Shown in pieces: positions 18,163 through 25,561 of a DNA stretch of 64,000 nt (the first letter of the stretch is position 1; each line of letters starts with the position of its first letter). Where the stretch lies: NCBI RefSeq assembly GCF_000328705.1, contig NC_019673.1:2418001-2482000 (forward strand), written 5' to 3'. A model generated the notes under the pieces. The model searched no databases and had not been told where the DNA came from. It worked only from the letters and a program-made list of their open reading frames with translations. Origin of the DNA: Saccharothrix espanaensis DSM 44229 (GTDB taxonomy: Bacteria; Actinomycetota; Actinomycetes; Mycobacteriales; Pseudonocardiaceae). The position numbers were made by a program, and so were the translations under genes.

Positions 18163-19272
18163 TCAGGGGAGACGGGGGTCGACGACGGCCTTGACCTCGT
18201 CGAGGCGGTGCATGGCCTCGATCCGGTCGGACGCGGCGGACAGCCCCACCGGGGTTCCGAACAGGTCGTGCCACGGCATCCGCTCGCCGAAGGCGCCGAA
18301 GAACTCGATCGCGCGGTGGTAGTCGGCGATGTCGCCGTTGAGCGAACCGACGACGGTCAGCTCCTTGCCCATGACCGTGCCCAGCGGCAGCGGCGCGGAG
18401 TCGGGGCCGGTGGTGCCGACGATGACCACGCGACCGCGCTGGGCGGCCATGGCCACCGCCTCGCGGCCGACCGAGGGCGCGCCGGCGAAGTCCATCACCA
18501 GGTCGGCGCCGTGGCCGCCGGTCAGCTCGCGGACGCCCTCGACGATGCCGTCCGAGCCGAGCGAGATGTCGACGGTGGCGTCCGCGCCGAACCGGCCGGC
18601 CAGGGTGAGCCGGGACGCGGGCGCGCCGACCGTGATCACCTTGCCCGCGCCGGAGATGTGCGCGACGGCGGTGGCGAACAGGCCGAGCGCGCCGGAGCCC
18701 TGGACCACGACCCGGGAGCCCGGCGTGACGCCGCCGACGTTCTGGAAGGCGCGCAGCACGGTCTTGGCGGCACAGCCCGCCATGGCCGCCCAGGTGTCGG
18801 GCAGGTCCTCGGGCAGCAGCAGCTTGGCCGCGCCCGGCACGACGTAGGCGTACTCGGACAGGCCCGCGGTCGCGTAGGGGTGGACGTCGGAGCGTTGCAG
18901 GAAGCCGTAACCGCGGCGGGAGCAGGCGACCGGCTCGCGCAGGACGGTGCAGCCGTAGCACTCGCCGCACGTCGACTCCGACCAGCCGATCCGCGCGCCG
19001 ACCGGGACGTCCCGGCCGAGCGCGTCCCTGGTGCCCGGACCGACGGCGACGACCTCGCCGACCATCTCGTGGCCCAGCACCATCGGCAGCATCCCGGGGA
19101 AGCTCATCTTCCCGGACCAGATCTCGACGTCCGTGCCGCACAGCGTGGCGCACGAGACGCGCACCAGGGCGGCGCCGGGTTCGACCTCGGCGGGCAGCGG
19201 GAGTTCGGTGAGGTGCAGCGGTTTGCCGTGATCGACTAGCACCGCCGCACGGGTGGAGGTCGGGACGGGCAT
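18163..19272 (-). CDS. zinc-dependent alcohol dehydrogenase (MDR family)
   Basis: This 369-residue medium-chain dehydrogenase has the catalytic zinc ligands Cys (TLCGTD), His-Glu (GHEMVGEV) and a later Cys, and a structural-zinc Cys cluster (STCGECYGC then ACSR). It also has a Rossmann nucleotide site (VVQGSGALGLF). It should oxidise an alcohol or reduce a carbonyl with NAD(P). It is the first gene of the leftward operon, whose promoter carries operator A. Its ATG is 46 bases from the predicted -10 element. Confidence 0.93.
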   Translation of the reverse strand: MPVPTSTRAAVLVDHGKPLHLTELPLPAEVEPGAALVRVSCATLCGTDVEIWSGKMSFPGMLPMVLGHEMVGEVVAVGPGTRDALGRDVPVGARIGWSESTCGECYGCTVLREPVACSRRGYGFLQRSDVHPYATAGLSEYAYVVPGAAKLLLPEDLPDTWAAMAGCAAKTVLRAFQNVGGVTPGSRVVVQGSGALGLFATAVAHISGAGKVITVGAPASRLTLAGRFGADATVDISLGSDGIVEGVRELTGGHGADLVMDFAGAPSVGREAVAMAAQRGRVVIVGTTGPDSAPLPLGTVMGKELTVVGSLNGDIADYHRAIEFFGAFGERMPWHDLFGTPVGLSAASDRIEAMHRLDEVKAVVDPRLP

Positions 19273-19318
19273 CGGACTCCTTCCGGTGGCGGGAGGCGCG
19301 AACAGGCCACCCGGTGGG

Positions 19319-19348
19319 TTAGTCTACGGATGTCGACTAAAATGTCGA
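19319..19348 (-). promoter_or_regulatory. operator A overlapping the promoter of the dehydrogenase operon
   Basis: At 19319-19340 lies TTAGTCTAC-GGAT-GTCGACTAA, a 22-base imperfect palindrome. On the minus strand TAGACT (19321-19326) is a good -10 and TCGACA (19343-19348) a good -35 with a 16-base spacer. On the plus strand TAAAAT (19338-19343) could be the -10 of the divergent amidohydrolase gene. One protein bound here could control both directions. The same motif recurs at four other promoters in the next 10 kb. Confidence 0.7.
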
Positions 19349-19375
19349 GACCCCCGGACACAACAGGGAGCGCCA

Positions 19376-20725
19376 GTGGGGACTTCAGTTGCGGACCTCG
19401 TCCTGCGCGGCGGACCGGTCCACACCATGGCCGGCGCTCGCCCCGCCACCGCGCTGGCCGTCCGGGACGGGCGCGTGCTGCGCGTCGGCTCCGACGAGGA
19501 CGTGCGAGACCTGACCGGGCCGGGCACCGAGGTGGTCGACCTCGCCGGTCGGGCGGTCCTGCCCGGCATCAACGACGCCCACCTGCACGCCACCTGGCTG
19601 GGCGCGCTCTGGCCGCACACGCTGTTCGGCGACACCGGCGCGCCCGGCATGGCCCCGGAGCGCCCGCTGACCACGCCAGCCGAGCGCCGGGCCGCGATCC
19701 TGCGGGCCGGGGACCTGTTGGCGGGGCTGGGGATCACCAGCTACACCGAGCCGGGCCTGGGGCCGGGCGAGGACGCGGGCAGCACCGGCGCGTTCGGCAC
19801 GTCGGTGGTCGAGCAGTACCGCGACCTGGCGGCCGAGGGGCTGCTCAAGGCCAGGGTCACCGCGCTGTGGCTCTACGGCGAGCTGGACGGCCCGAGCACG
19901 CTGGCCGACTTCCGCGCCGGACTGGCCACTGTGGAGGGTGCCGGCCCCGACCCCGAACGGCTGAACTTCGCCGGCGTCAAGATCTTCGCCGACGGCATCC
20001 CGCCGATGCGCTCGGCCTACACCCACCACTGCTACGCCGACGGCTCGCGCGCCGAACTGCTCGTCGCGGGCGGTGACGACGCCGAGCGCGAGGCGAACCT
20101 GACCCGGATGGTCCTCGACGCCCACCAGGCGGGGCTCCAGGTGGGCCTGCACGCCACCGGCGACCGGTCGATCGACCTCATGCTGGACGCGGTCGAGCGG
20201 GCCCGCGCCGAGCACGACGTGGACCTGGGCCACTACGTCATCCACGGCGACCTGGTGAGCGCCGCCCAGCTCGACCGGATGGCCCGGCTCGGCGTGGGCC
20301 TGTCCGCGCAGGCGGGGATCGCCGTGCGCACGGTCGGCGTGGTCAACGCGGCGCTGGGGCCGGGCCGGGCGGAGGGCGCGTGGCCGTTCCAGGCGGCGCT
20401 GGACGCCGGCGTGCCGCTGTGCCTGACCTCGGACTCGCCGGTGCTCCCGCCCGACTGGCGGCGCGAGATCGCCGCCGCCGACCGGTGGATGGGCCCGGCG
20501 GCGGACCCGAGGCAGCGGGTGGCGACCCTGCTGCGCTGCTACACCGTGCACCCCGCGCGCCAGGACGGTGCCGCCGACTGGAAGGGCACGCTCGCCGAGG
20601 GCATGGTGGCCGACCTGTGCGTGCTGGCCGCCGACCCGCTGGAGCTGACCGCGGCCGAGCTGCCCGACGTGGCCGTGGACCTGACCGTCCTGGGTGGACG
20701 GGTGGTGTTCGAGCGCGCGGTCTGA
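19376..20725 (+). CDS. YtcJ-like metal-dependent amidohydrolase
   Basis: This 449-residue amidohydrolase_3-family protein starts with the small beta domain (DLVLRGGPVHTM). It then has the metal-binding NDAHLHA, the possible bridging lysine strand GVKIFADG, later histidines in GLHATGDRS and HYVIHGDL, and the terminal LTSDSPV Asp. It probably hydrolyses an amide or related C-N bond in the cytosol. The GTG at 19376 has GGGAG 6 bases upstream. It is divergent from the dehydrogenase operon, with operator A between, and ends at a strong bidirectional terminator. Confidence 0.92.
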   Translation: MGTSVADLVLRGGPVHTMAGARPATALAVRDGRVLRVGSDEDVRDLTGPGTEVVDLAGRAVLPGINDAHLHATWLGALWPHTLFGDTGAPGMAPERPLTTPAERRAAILRAGDLLAGLGITSYTEPGLGPGEDAGSTGAFGTSVVEQYRDLAAEGLLKARVTALWLYGELDGPSTLADFRAGLATVEGAGPDPERLNFAGVKIFADGIPPMRSAYTHHCYADGSRAELLVAGGDDAEREANLTRMVLDAHQAGLQVGLHATGDRSIDLMLDAVERARAEHDVDLGHYVIHGDLVSAAQLDRMARLGVGLSAQAGIAVRTVGVVNAALGPGRAEGAWPFQAALDAGVPLCLTSDSPVLPPDWRREIAAADRWMGPAADPRQRVATLLRCYTVHPARQDGAADWKGTLAEGMVADLCVLAADPLELTAAELPDVAVDLTVLGGRVVFERAV

Positions 20726-20736
20726 ACAACGCCGTA

Positions 20737-20768
20737 AAGGGGCCGGACCCGCTCGGGTCCGGCCCCTT
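20737..20768. terminator. bidirectional hairpin between convergent genes
   Basis: A perfect 14-base-pair stem, AAGGGGCCGGACCC, with loop GCTC and its exact complement, lies 12 bases after the amidohydrolase stop and 15 bases after the SDR stop. The A/T bases at the foot allow termination in both directions. Confidence 0.85.
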
Positions 20769-20782
20769 GTCGCACGCGGAGA

Positions 20783-21505
20783 TCAGGTGAGGAGCTGGCC
20801 GCCGTCGACCGGCAGGCTGGTGCCGGTGATGTGCGCGGCGGTGTCGCCGGCCAGGAACACGACGGCCGCCGCGACCTGCTCGACCGCCGCGAGCCGCCGC
20901 AGCGGGATTCGGCCCTCCCACGCCAGCCGGGCGGGCGAGCCCTCGGGCAGGCCGGCCGCCAGCATCGGGGTGAGCACCGGGCCGGGGGCCACCGCGTTGA
21001 CCCGGATGCCGTGCTCGGCGAGCTCGATGGCCGCCCACCGGGTCAGCGCGTCGACCGCCGCCTTGCTGCTCTCGTAGCCGCCCATGCCGGGGGTCGGCTG
21101 CCGCCCGCCGATGGACGACAGGTTGACCACCACGCCGCGCACGCCCGCGTCGACCATCCGGCGCGCCACCTGCTGCGTGACCAGGAACGTGCCGTGCACG
21201 TTGGTCTGCAGGATCCGCAGCATGTCGGCGGCGGGCAGGTCGAGCAGCTTGCCGTGCACGCTCAGGATGCCCGCGTTGTTGACCAGCACGTCGACCGGGC
21301 CGACCTCGTCGAGCGCGCGGGCGATCGAGTCCTCGTCGGTGATGTCCACGGTCACCCCGCGCACACCGAGCGTGGCCGCGGCCTCCTCGACGCCGTGCAC
21401 GTCGGCGAGGACGACGGTGTCACCGAGGGCGGTGAACGCGGCGGCGATCGCGCGGCCGATGCCGCCGGCTCCTCCGGTTACCAGCACGGTGCGGGCAGAG
21501 GTCAT
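20783..21505 (-). CDS. short-chain dehydrogenase/reductase (SDR)
   Basis: This 240-residue classical SDR has the nucleotide motif TGGAGGIG, an Asp after strand 2 (VVLADV), which favours NAD, the NNAG motif and the catalytic Ser-Tyr-Lys (SSIGG, YESSK). The C-terminal VDGGQLLT is typical. It oxidises a hydroxyl or reduces a carbonyl. The ATG at 21505 has GAGAGGA upstream and is preferred to the in-frame 21556. Its -10 TATACT (21548-21553) lies inside operator B, which places it in the same predicted regulon as the transporter. Confidence 0.93.
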   Translation of the reverse strand: MTSARTVLVTGGAGGIGRAIAAAFTALGDTVVLADVHGVEEAAATLGVRGVTVDITDEDSIARALDEVGPVDVLVNNAGILSVHGKLLDLPAADMLRILQTNVHGTFLVTQQVARRMVDAGVRGVVVNLSSIGGRQPTPGMGGYESSKAAVDALTRWAAIELAEHGIRVNAVAPGPVLTPMLAAGLPEGSPARLAWEGRIPLRRLAAVEQVAAAVVFLAGDTAAHITGTSLPVDGGQLLT

Positions 21506-21545
21506 CGTCGGTTCCTCTCGCGGGACCGGGTGTCCGGTCGGGCTG

Positions 21546-21567
21546 TCAGTATACAAGCGTAGAAAAT
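21546..21567 (-). promoter_or_regulatory. operator B at the SDR promoter
   Basis: TCAGTATAC-AAGC-GTAGAAAAT matches the palindrome seen at the other four sites, most strongly at TAC-N4-GTAGA. The minus-strand -10 TATACT (21548-21553) overlaps it. A bound repressor would block the SDR gene, whose start is 43 bases downstream. Confidence 0.6.
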
Positions 21568-21697
21568 AAACCCGTTGAACGCCAAGCGGAACCGGGTGGT
21601 GGCACCCGTCGCGTCCACTCGGTCGGGTCCGGTCGGCCGGGGGTCGCGGCCCGATCGGGTGGACCGCCGGCGGAACCCGGCTCAGGGGGTGGCGCTT

Positions 21698-21719
21698 TTA
21701 ATCGACGTGCGTAGACTAA
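21698..21719 (+). promoter_or_regulatory. operator C at the COMT-like gene promoter
   Basis: TTAATCGAC-GTGC-GTAGACTAA is nearly identical in its right half to operators A (reverse) and D. TAGACT (21712-21717) is a plausible -10, giving a leader of about 50 bases before the ATG at 21775. No clear -35 is visible. Confidence 0.65.
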
Positions 21720-21774
21720 CGCTCTCCCGTCCTGGGCGGTCCGAGGCCGCCCGCATCCCGCCAGAGGAGCCGTC

Positions 21775-22752
21775 ATGACCGGACCCGCACCGGACCGCAT
21801 CGTCGACATCGCCATCGGTTACATGGGTGCCAAGCAGTTGTTCGCCGCGTCCCGGATCGGGCTGTTCCGCGCTCTCGCCGACGGTGACCGCTCGGTCACC
21901 GAACTGGCCTCGGCCACCGGCACGAGCGAGCAGATCGTCCGCATCCTGGCCGACGCGATGAACGCCCAGGGCCTGCTCGACCGCCAGGGCGGCCGGTACT
22001 CGCTGGCCGCCGACGCCGCGGAGTACCTCGCGGGCACCGGCGCGACCGACCTCGCGCCGTTCCTCGGGTTCCTCAACGAGATCAGCTACGGCCACTGGTT
22101 GCAGTTCGACACCACGGTGGACACCACCAAGCCGGGTGACCTCCAGATGGACGACGCCCGGTGGGGCACGTTCATGTCCGGCGTGATGACCTACAACTCG
22201 CTGCACGCCGCGATGCTGGCCCGGGGCTTCGACTTCACGTCCTACCGCTCCATGCTGGACCTGGGCGGGCTGTCCCCGGAGTTCGCCATCGGCGCGCTCA
22301 AGGCCAACCCGGACCTGACCGTGAAGTTCGTGTTCGCGCCGATGTCGACGCAGGGCATCAACGACGCCCTCGCCGCCAACGGCTTCACCGACCGGGCGAC
22401 CGTCGAGCCCGCCGAGACCGAGACGGCCGCGCCCGGCGGCGAGCACGACATCGTCATGGTCAACCACGTCATCCACCGGTTCAACGCCGAGCAGAACAAG
22501 GTCATCCTGGCCAACGCCCGCGCGGCGGCCAAGGAGGGCGCGACCCTGCTGCTGCTGGACTTCTTCCTGGACGACGACGAGCGCCAGCGCCCGATCGACG
22601 CGCTGCACGCGGGGGAGTACTTCGTCATCGACGGCACGATCGTGTACCCGGAAGCCGAGGTGCGCTCGTGGCTGGAGGGGACCGGCTGGCGCGCCCGCGA
22701 GGTCCTGGCGCTGCCGGGCAGCCCGCGCGTGCTGGTCGCCGAGGCCGTCTGA
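21775..22752 (+). CDS. COMT-like O-methyltransferase-fold protein with altered SAM motif
   Basis: The 325-residue protein has an N-terminal winged-helix dimerisation domain (about 1-95, LFAASRIGLFRAL) and a Rossmann domain typical of plant-COMT-like bacterial methyltransferases. Motif I, usually DVGGGxG, reads DLGGLSPEF (about residue 162), losing a glycine needed for SAM binding. The catalytic-His region is retained (NHVIHRF), and LLLLDFF follows. It may methylate weakly, or be a non-methylating member as known for some homologues that catalyse other reactions. AGAGGAG precedes the ATG. Operator C lies upstream. Confidence 0.85.
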   Translation: MTGPAPDRIVDIAIGYMGAKQLFAASRIGLFRALADGDRSVTELASATGTSEQIVRILADAMNAQGLLDRQGGRYSLAADAAEYLAGTGATDLAPFLGFLNEISYGHWLQFDTTVDTTKPGDLQMDDARWGTFMSGVMTYNSLHAAMLARGFDFTSYRSMLDLGGLSPEFAIGALKANPDLTVKFVFAPMSTQGINDALAANGFTDRATVEPAETETAAPGGEHDIVMVNHVIHRFNAEQNKVILANARAAAKEGATLLLLDFFLDDDERQRPIDALHAGEYFVIDGTIVYPEAEVRSWLEGTGWRAREVLALPGSPRVLVAEAV

Positions 22753-22871
22753 CACCCGCCGGAGTGGTCTACGGTCGTCGGTATTCGATGTGTGACCCTC
22801 AGGTTCGACCTTCTCGCGGCCAAAACGTTGACAGTCCGTTACTTCCGCGACGAATTGTAGTCGGTCAACCG

Positions 22872-22901
22872 TTGATTTTTTTGCCGACGAACGTAGACTA
22901 A
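22872..22901 (+). promoter_or_regulatory. promoter and operator D of the ABC importer operon
   Basis: TTGATT (22872-22877) and TAGACT (22894-22899) form a -35/-10 pair with 16-base spacing. Operator D, TTTGCCGAC-GAAC-GTAGACTAA, occupies 22880-22901 and covers the -10. The leader to the lipoprotein gene at 23020 is about 115 bases. A weaker copy, GTGGTCTAC-GGTC, near 22764 may be an auxiliary half-site. Confidence 0.7.
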
Positions 22902-23019
22902 CCCGCACCACGGTGAGCCAGGTCTCACCTCTTGATCTAAGAATGCACCAGGCGCGGACCGACCCGCCCCAGCGGAACGCGGCCCACGCCGGCAGTCCAT
23001 CACCCGAGAGAAGGACTCC

Positions 23020-24555
23020 ATGACGAGGAACCGGACAGCGGCACTGGTCGCGCTAGTCGCCGCGGCGGCTACCGCGCTCGCCGGATGTACCAGCTCAGGC
23101 ACCGGTGGCGGCAACGCCGCCGGCAACGCGGCTGTGGACGAGCTCAAGGCCGGGGTGTTCCTCGACGTGACCTCATGGGATCCGGCCATCGCCGACATCG
23201 GCTTCGACGGGCCGTACCTCTCCGCGGTCTACGACCCGCTGGTGGCCCTGGACAAGGACGGCAAGCCGGTGCCGGCGCTGGCCTCCTCCTGGGAGTGGTC
23301 CGCCGACCGCCTGACCCTGACCGCCAAGCTGCGCACGGGCGTCACCTTCGAGGACGGCCAGAAGTTCGACGCCGCCGCGGCGGTCGCGAACATCAAGCAC
23401 CTCAAGGCCGGCGTCCGCTCCAGCCAGGCCTACCTCAACGTCGCCGACGCGGCCGCGAAGGACCCGGAGACGCTGGAGATCACGCTGTCCAAGCGGGACG
23501 ACGCGCTGCTCTACCAGATGGGCCTGGGCCGCAGCTGGATGGCCTCGCCCGCCGCGCTCGAGGCCAACGCCCTGGCCAACGGTCCGGTCGGGTCCGGCCC
23601 CTACAAGTACGACAAGGCCAACTCCGCGCCGCAGTCGCAGTACGTCTTCACCAAGAAGACCGACCACTGGGACACCGCGACCTACCCGTTCACGTCGGTG
23701 AAGCTGTTCCCGATCACCGACCAGACGGCCAGCTTCAACGCGATGCTCTCCGGCCAGCTCAACCTCCAGTTCGCCAACGCGGCCAACCTCGCCAAGGCCA
23801 AGGAGAACGGCTGGAACATCGCCTCCAAGGCGGCCTCCTGGGTCGGCGTGCAGTTCGCCGACCGGACCGGCTCCCAGGTCAAGGCGCTGGGTGACCAGAA
23901 GGTCCGGCAGGCGATCAGCTACGCGTTCGACTCGGCGGGCATCCTCAAGGCCGTCGGCAACGACTCCGGCACCGTGACCAACCAGGTGTTCTCGGTCGAC
24001 GCGCAGGTCTACGACAAGTCGATGAACGACAAGTACAAGACCGACATGGCCAAGGCCAAGCAGCTGCTCAAGGACGCCGGCTACGCGGACGGCTTCACCG
24101 TCAAGATGCCGATGTCGCCGATCTTCGCCGCCTGGCAGCCGGCCGCCAACCAGACCTTCGGCGAGCTGGGCATCAAGGTCGAGTGGCAGGACATGGCCAT
24201 GCCCGACTACCAGAAGAACGCGCCGACCTACCCGATGTTCCTCGCGGTGATCGCCCTGGCGGGCAACGACATGGCCACCCTCACCGACCAGGTCACCACC
24301 GCCCAGTGGTACAACCCGAACCCGGCCGTCGACGTCTTCCCGGAGATCAAGGCGCTGGTCGACCAGGTCGAGAAGGCGGAGCCGGGCCAGCCGCAGGTCG
24401 ACCTGCTCAAGCAGCTCAACGGCAAGCTCGTCGACCAGGCCTGGTGGGCCCCCTGGTACCAGGCGAACAACACCTACTTCAGCGTCAAGGGGATCACGGT
24501 GACGCCGGTCACCGGCATGATGTTCCCGACGCTGCGGTTCATCCAGCGCGGCTGA
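23020..24555 (+). CDS. ABC importer substrate-binding lipoprotein, SBP_bac_5 (Dpp/Opp) family
   Basis: This 511-residue protein has a lipoprotein signal (Arg-rich start, hydrophobic core, lipobox LAGC with Cys near residue 24). The family-5 binding fold follows, with DPLVALDKDGKPVPALA and the later VRQAISYAFD and ADGFTVKM segments. It would be anchored outside the membrane and deliver a peptide-like, opine-like or other oligomeric solute to the permeases encoded next. GAGAGAAGG precedes the ATG. Lysine codons are unusually common for the window, as is typical of binding proteins. Confidence 0.95.
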   Translation: MTRNRTAALVALVAAAATALAGCTSSGTGGGNAAGNAAVDELKAGVFLDVTSWDPAIADIGFDGPYLSAVYDPLVALDKDGKPVPALASSWEWSADRLTLTAKLRTGVTFEDGQKFDAAAAVANIKHLKAGVRSSQAYLNVADAAAKDPETLEITLSKRDDALLYQMGLGRSWMASPAALEANALANGPVGSGPYKYDKANSAPQSQYVFTKKTDHWDTATYPFTSVKLFPITDQTASFNAMLSGQLNLQFANAANLAKAKENGWNIASKAASWVGVQFADRTGSQVKALGDQKVRQAISYAFDSAGILKAVGNDSGTVTNQVFSVDAQVYDKSMNDKYKTDMAKAKQLLKDAGYADGFTVKMPMSPIFAAWQPAANQTFGELGIKVEWQDMAMPDYQKNAPTYPMFLAVIALAGNDMATLTDQVTTAQWYNPNPAVDVFPEIKALVDQVEKAEPGQPQVDLLKQLNGKLVDQAWWAPWYQANNTYFSVKGITVTPVTGMMFPTLRFIQRG

Positions 24556-24567
24556 CGCGCCCGTGCT

Positions 24568-24602
24568 CCGGCGGGTCCGTCCACATCGGACGGGCCCGCC
24601 GG
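24568..24602 (+). terminator. intercistronic hairpin after the binding-protein gene
   Basis: CCGGCGGGTCCGTCC pairs with GGACGGGCCCGCCGG across an ACATC loop, a 15-base-pair stem with one wobble. It lies between the binding-protein stop and the permease start with no U-tract. It probably acts as a 3' stabiliser or partial attenuator that keeps binding-protein mRNA in excess. Confidence 0.7.
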
Positions 24603-24619
24603 TGAGGAGCCGACTGACT

Positions 24620-25561
24620 ATGCTGTCCTTCATCGCGAAACGCCTGCTGTCCGGGATCGTGCTGCTCGTGGTCGTCACCAGCGGCACGTTCTTCCTGGCA
24701 CACCTGGCGGTCGGGGACCCCACCCTCGGCCTGCTCGGCGCCAGCGCCACCGCCACCCAGCAGGACGCCCTGCGCGCCAAGATCGGCTACGACCGGCCGC
24801 TGCTGGTCCAGTTCTGGGACTGGCTCTCGCACGCCGCCACCGGCGACTTCGGCAGCTCGTGGCGCACCTTCCTGCCGGTCAACGACCAGCTGCTGCAACG
24901 CGTCCCGGTGACGCTGTCGGTGGTGGTGTTCGCGACCCTGCTCTCGGCGGTCATCGGCGTGGCCGTGGGCATCGTCTGCGGGCTGCGCCCCGGCGGGCTG
25001 CTCGACCGGGCGCTCAAGCTCGCGTCCGTGGTGCTCTTCGCGCTGCCCGGGTTCTGGATCAGCCTCGTGCTGGTCACCTGGTTCGCCATCAACCTGAAGT
25101 GGTTCCCGGCGGTCGGGTACGTCTCGCCGGACCAGTCCGTCGGCGGGTGGCTGAGCTCCATCACGCTGCCGTCGGTCTCGCTGGCGCTCGGCGCGATCGT
25201 CATGGTGGCCGAGCAGCTGCGCAACGGCTTCCTCCAGGTGACCAACCAGGACTTCGTGCGCACGCTGCGGGCGCGCGGGCTCTCCGGCCGCCGCGTCACC
25301 ACGCACGTGCTGCGCAACGCGTCCCCCGCGGCGCTGACCGTGCTCGCGCTGATGTTCGTCGGACTGCTCGGCGGGGCCATCGTCGTCGAGATCGTGTTCA
25401 ACCTGCCCGGCATCGGCAGCCTGACCCAGTCGGCGTCGCAGATCGGGGACATCCCGGTGCTGCTCGGCCTGACCGCCGTCACCGTGGTGTTCGTCGTCAT
25501 CGTCAACTTCCTGCTCGACCTGTTGCTCGGGTGGGTCAACCCGAAGGTGCGCGACCGATGA
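24620..25561 (+). CDS. ABC importer permease, DppB type
   Basis: This 313-residue permease has about six membrane helices. The N-terminus (FIAKRLLSGIVLLVVVTSGTFFLAHLAVGDP) and the EAA-type cytoplasmic loop (FVRTLRARGLSGRR, then HVLRNASPAALTV) are those of DppB/OppB subunits. The ATG at 24620 has GGTGAGGAG upstream. Its stop overlaps the start of the permease-ATPase fusion (ATGA), so the two are translated together and probably form the heterodimeric channel. Confidence 0.94.
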   Translation: MLSFIAKRLLSGIVLLVVVTSGTFFLAHLAVGDPTLGLLGASATATQQDALRAKIGYDRPLLVQFWDWLSHAATGDFGSSWRTFLPVNDQLLQRVPVTLSVVVFATLLSAVIGVAVGIVCGLRPGGLLDRALKLASVVLFALPGFWISLVLVTWFAINLKWFPAVGYVSPDQSVGGWLSSITLPSVSLALGAIVMVAEQLRNGFLQVTNQDFVRTLRARGLSGRRVTTHVLRNASPAALTVLALMFVGLLGGAIVVEIVFNLPGIGSLTQSASQIGDIPVLLGLTAVTVVFVVIVNFLLDLLLGWVNPKVRDR

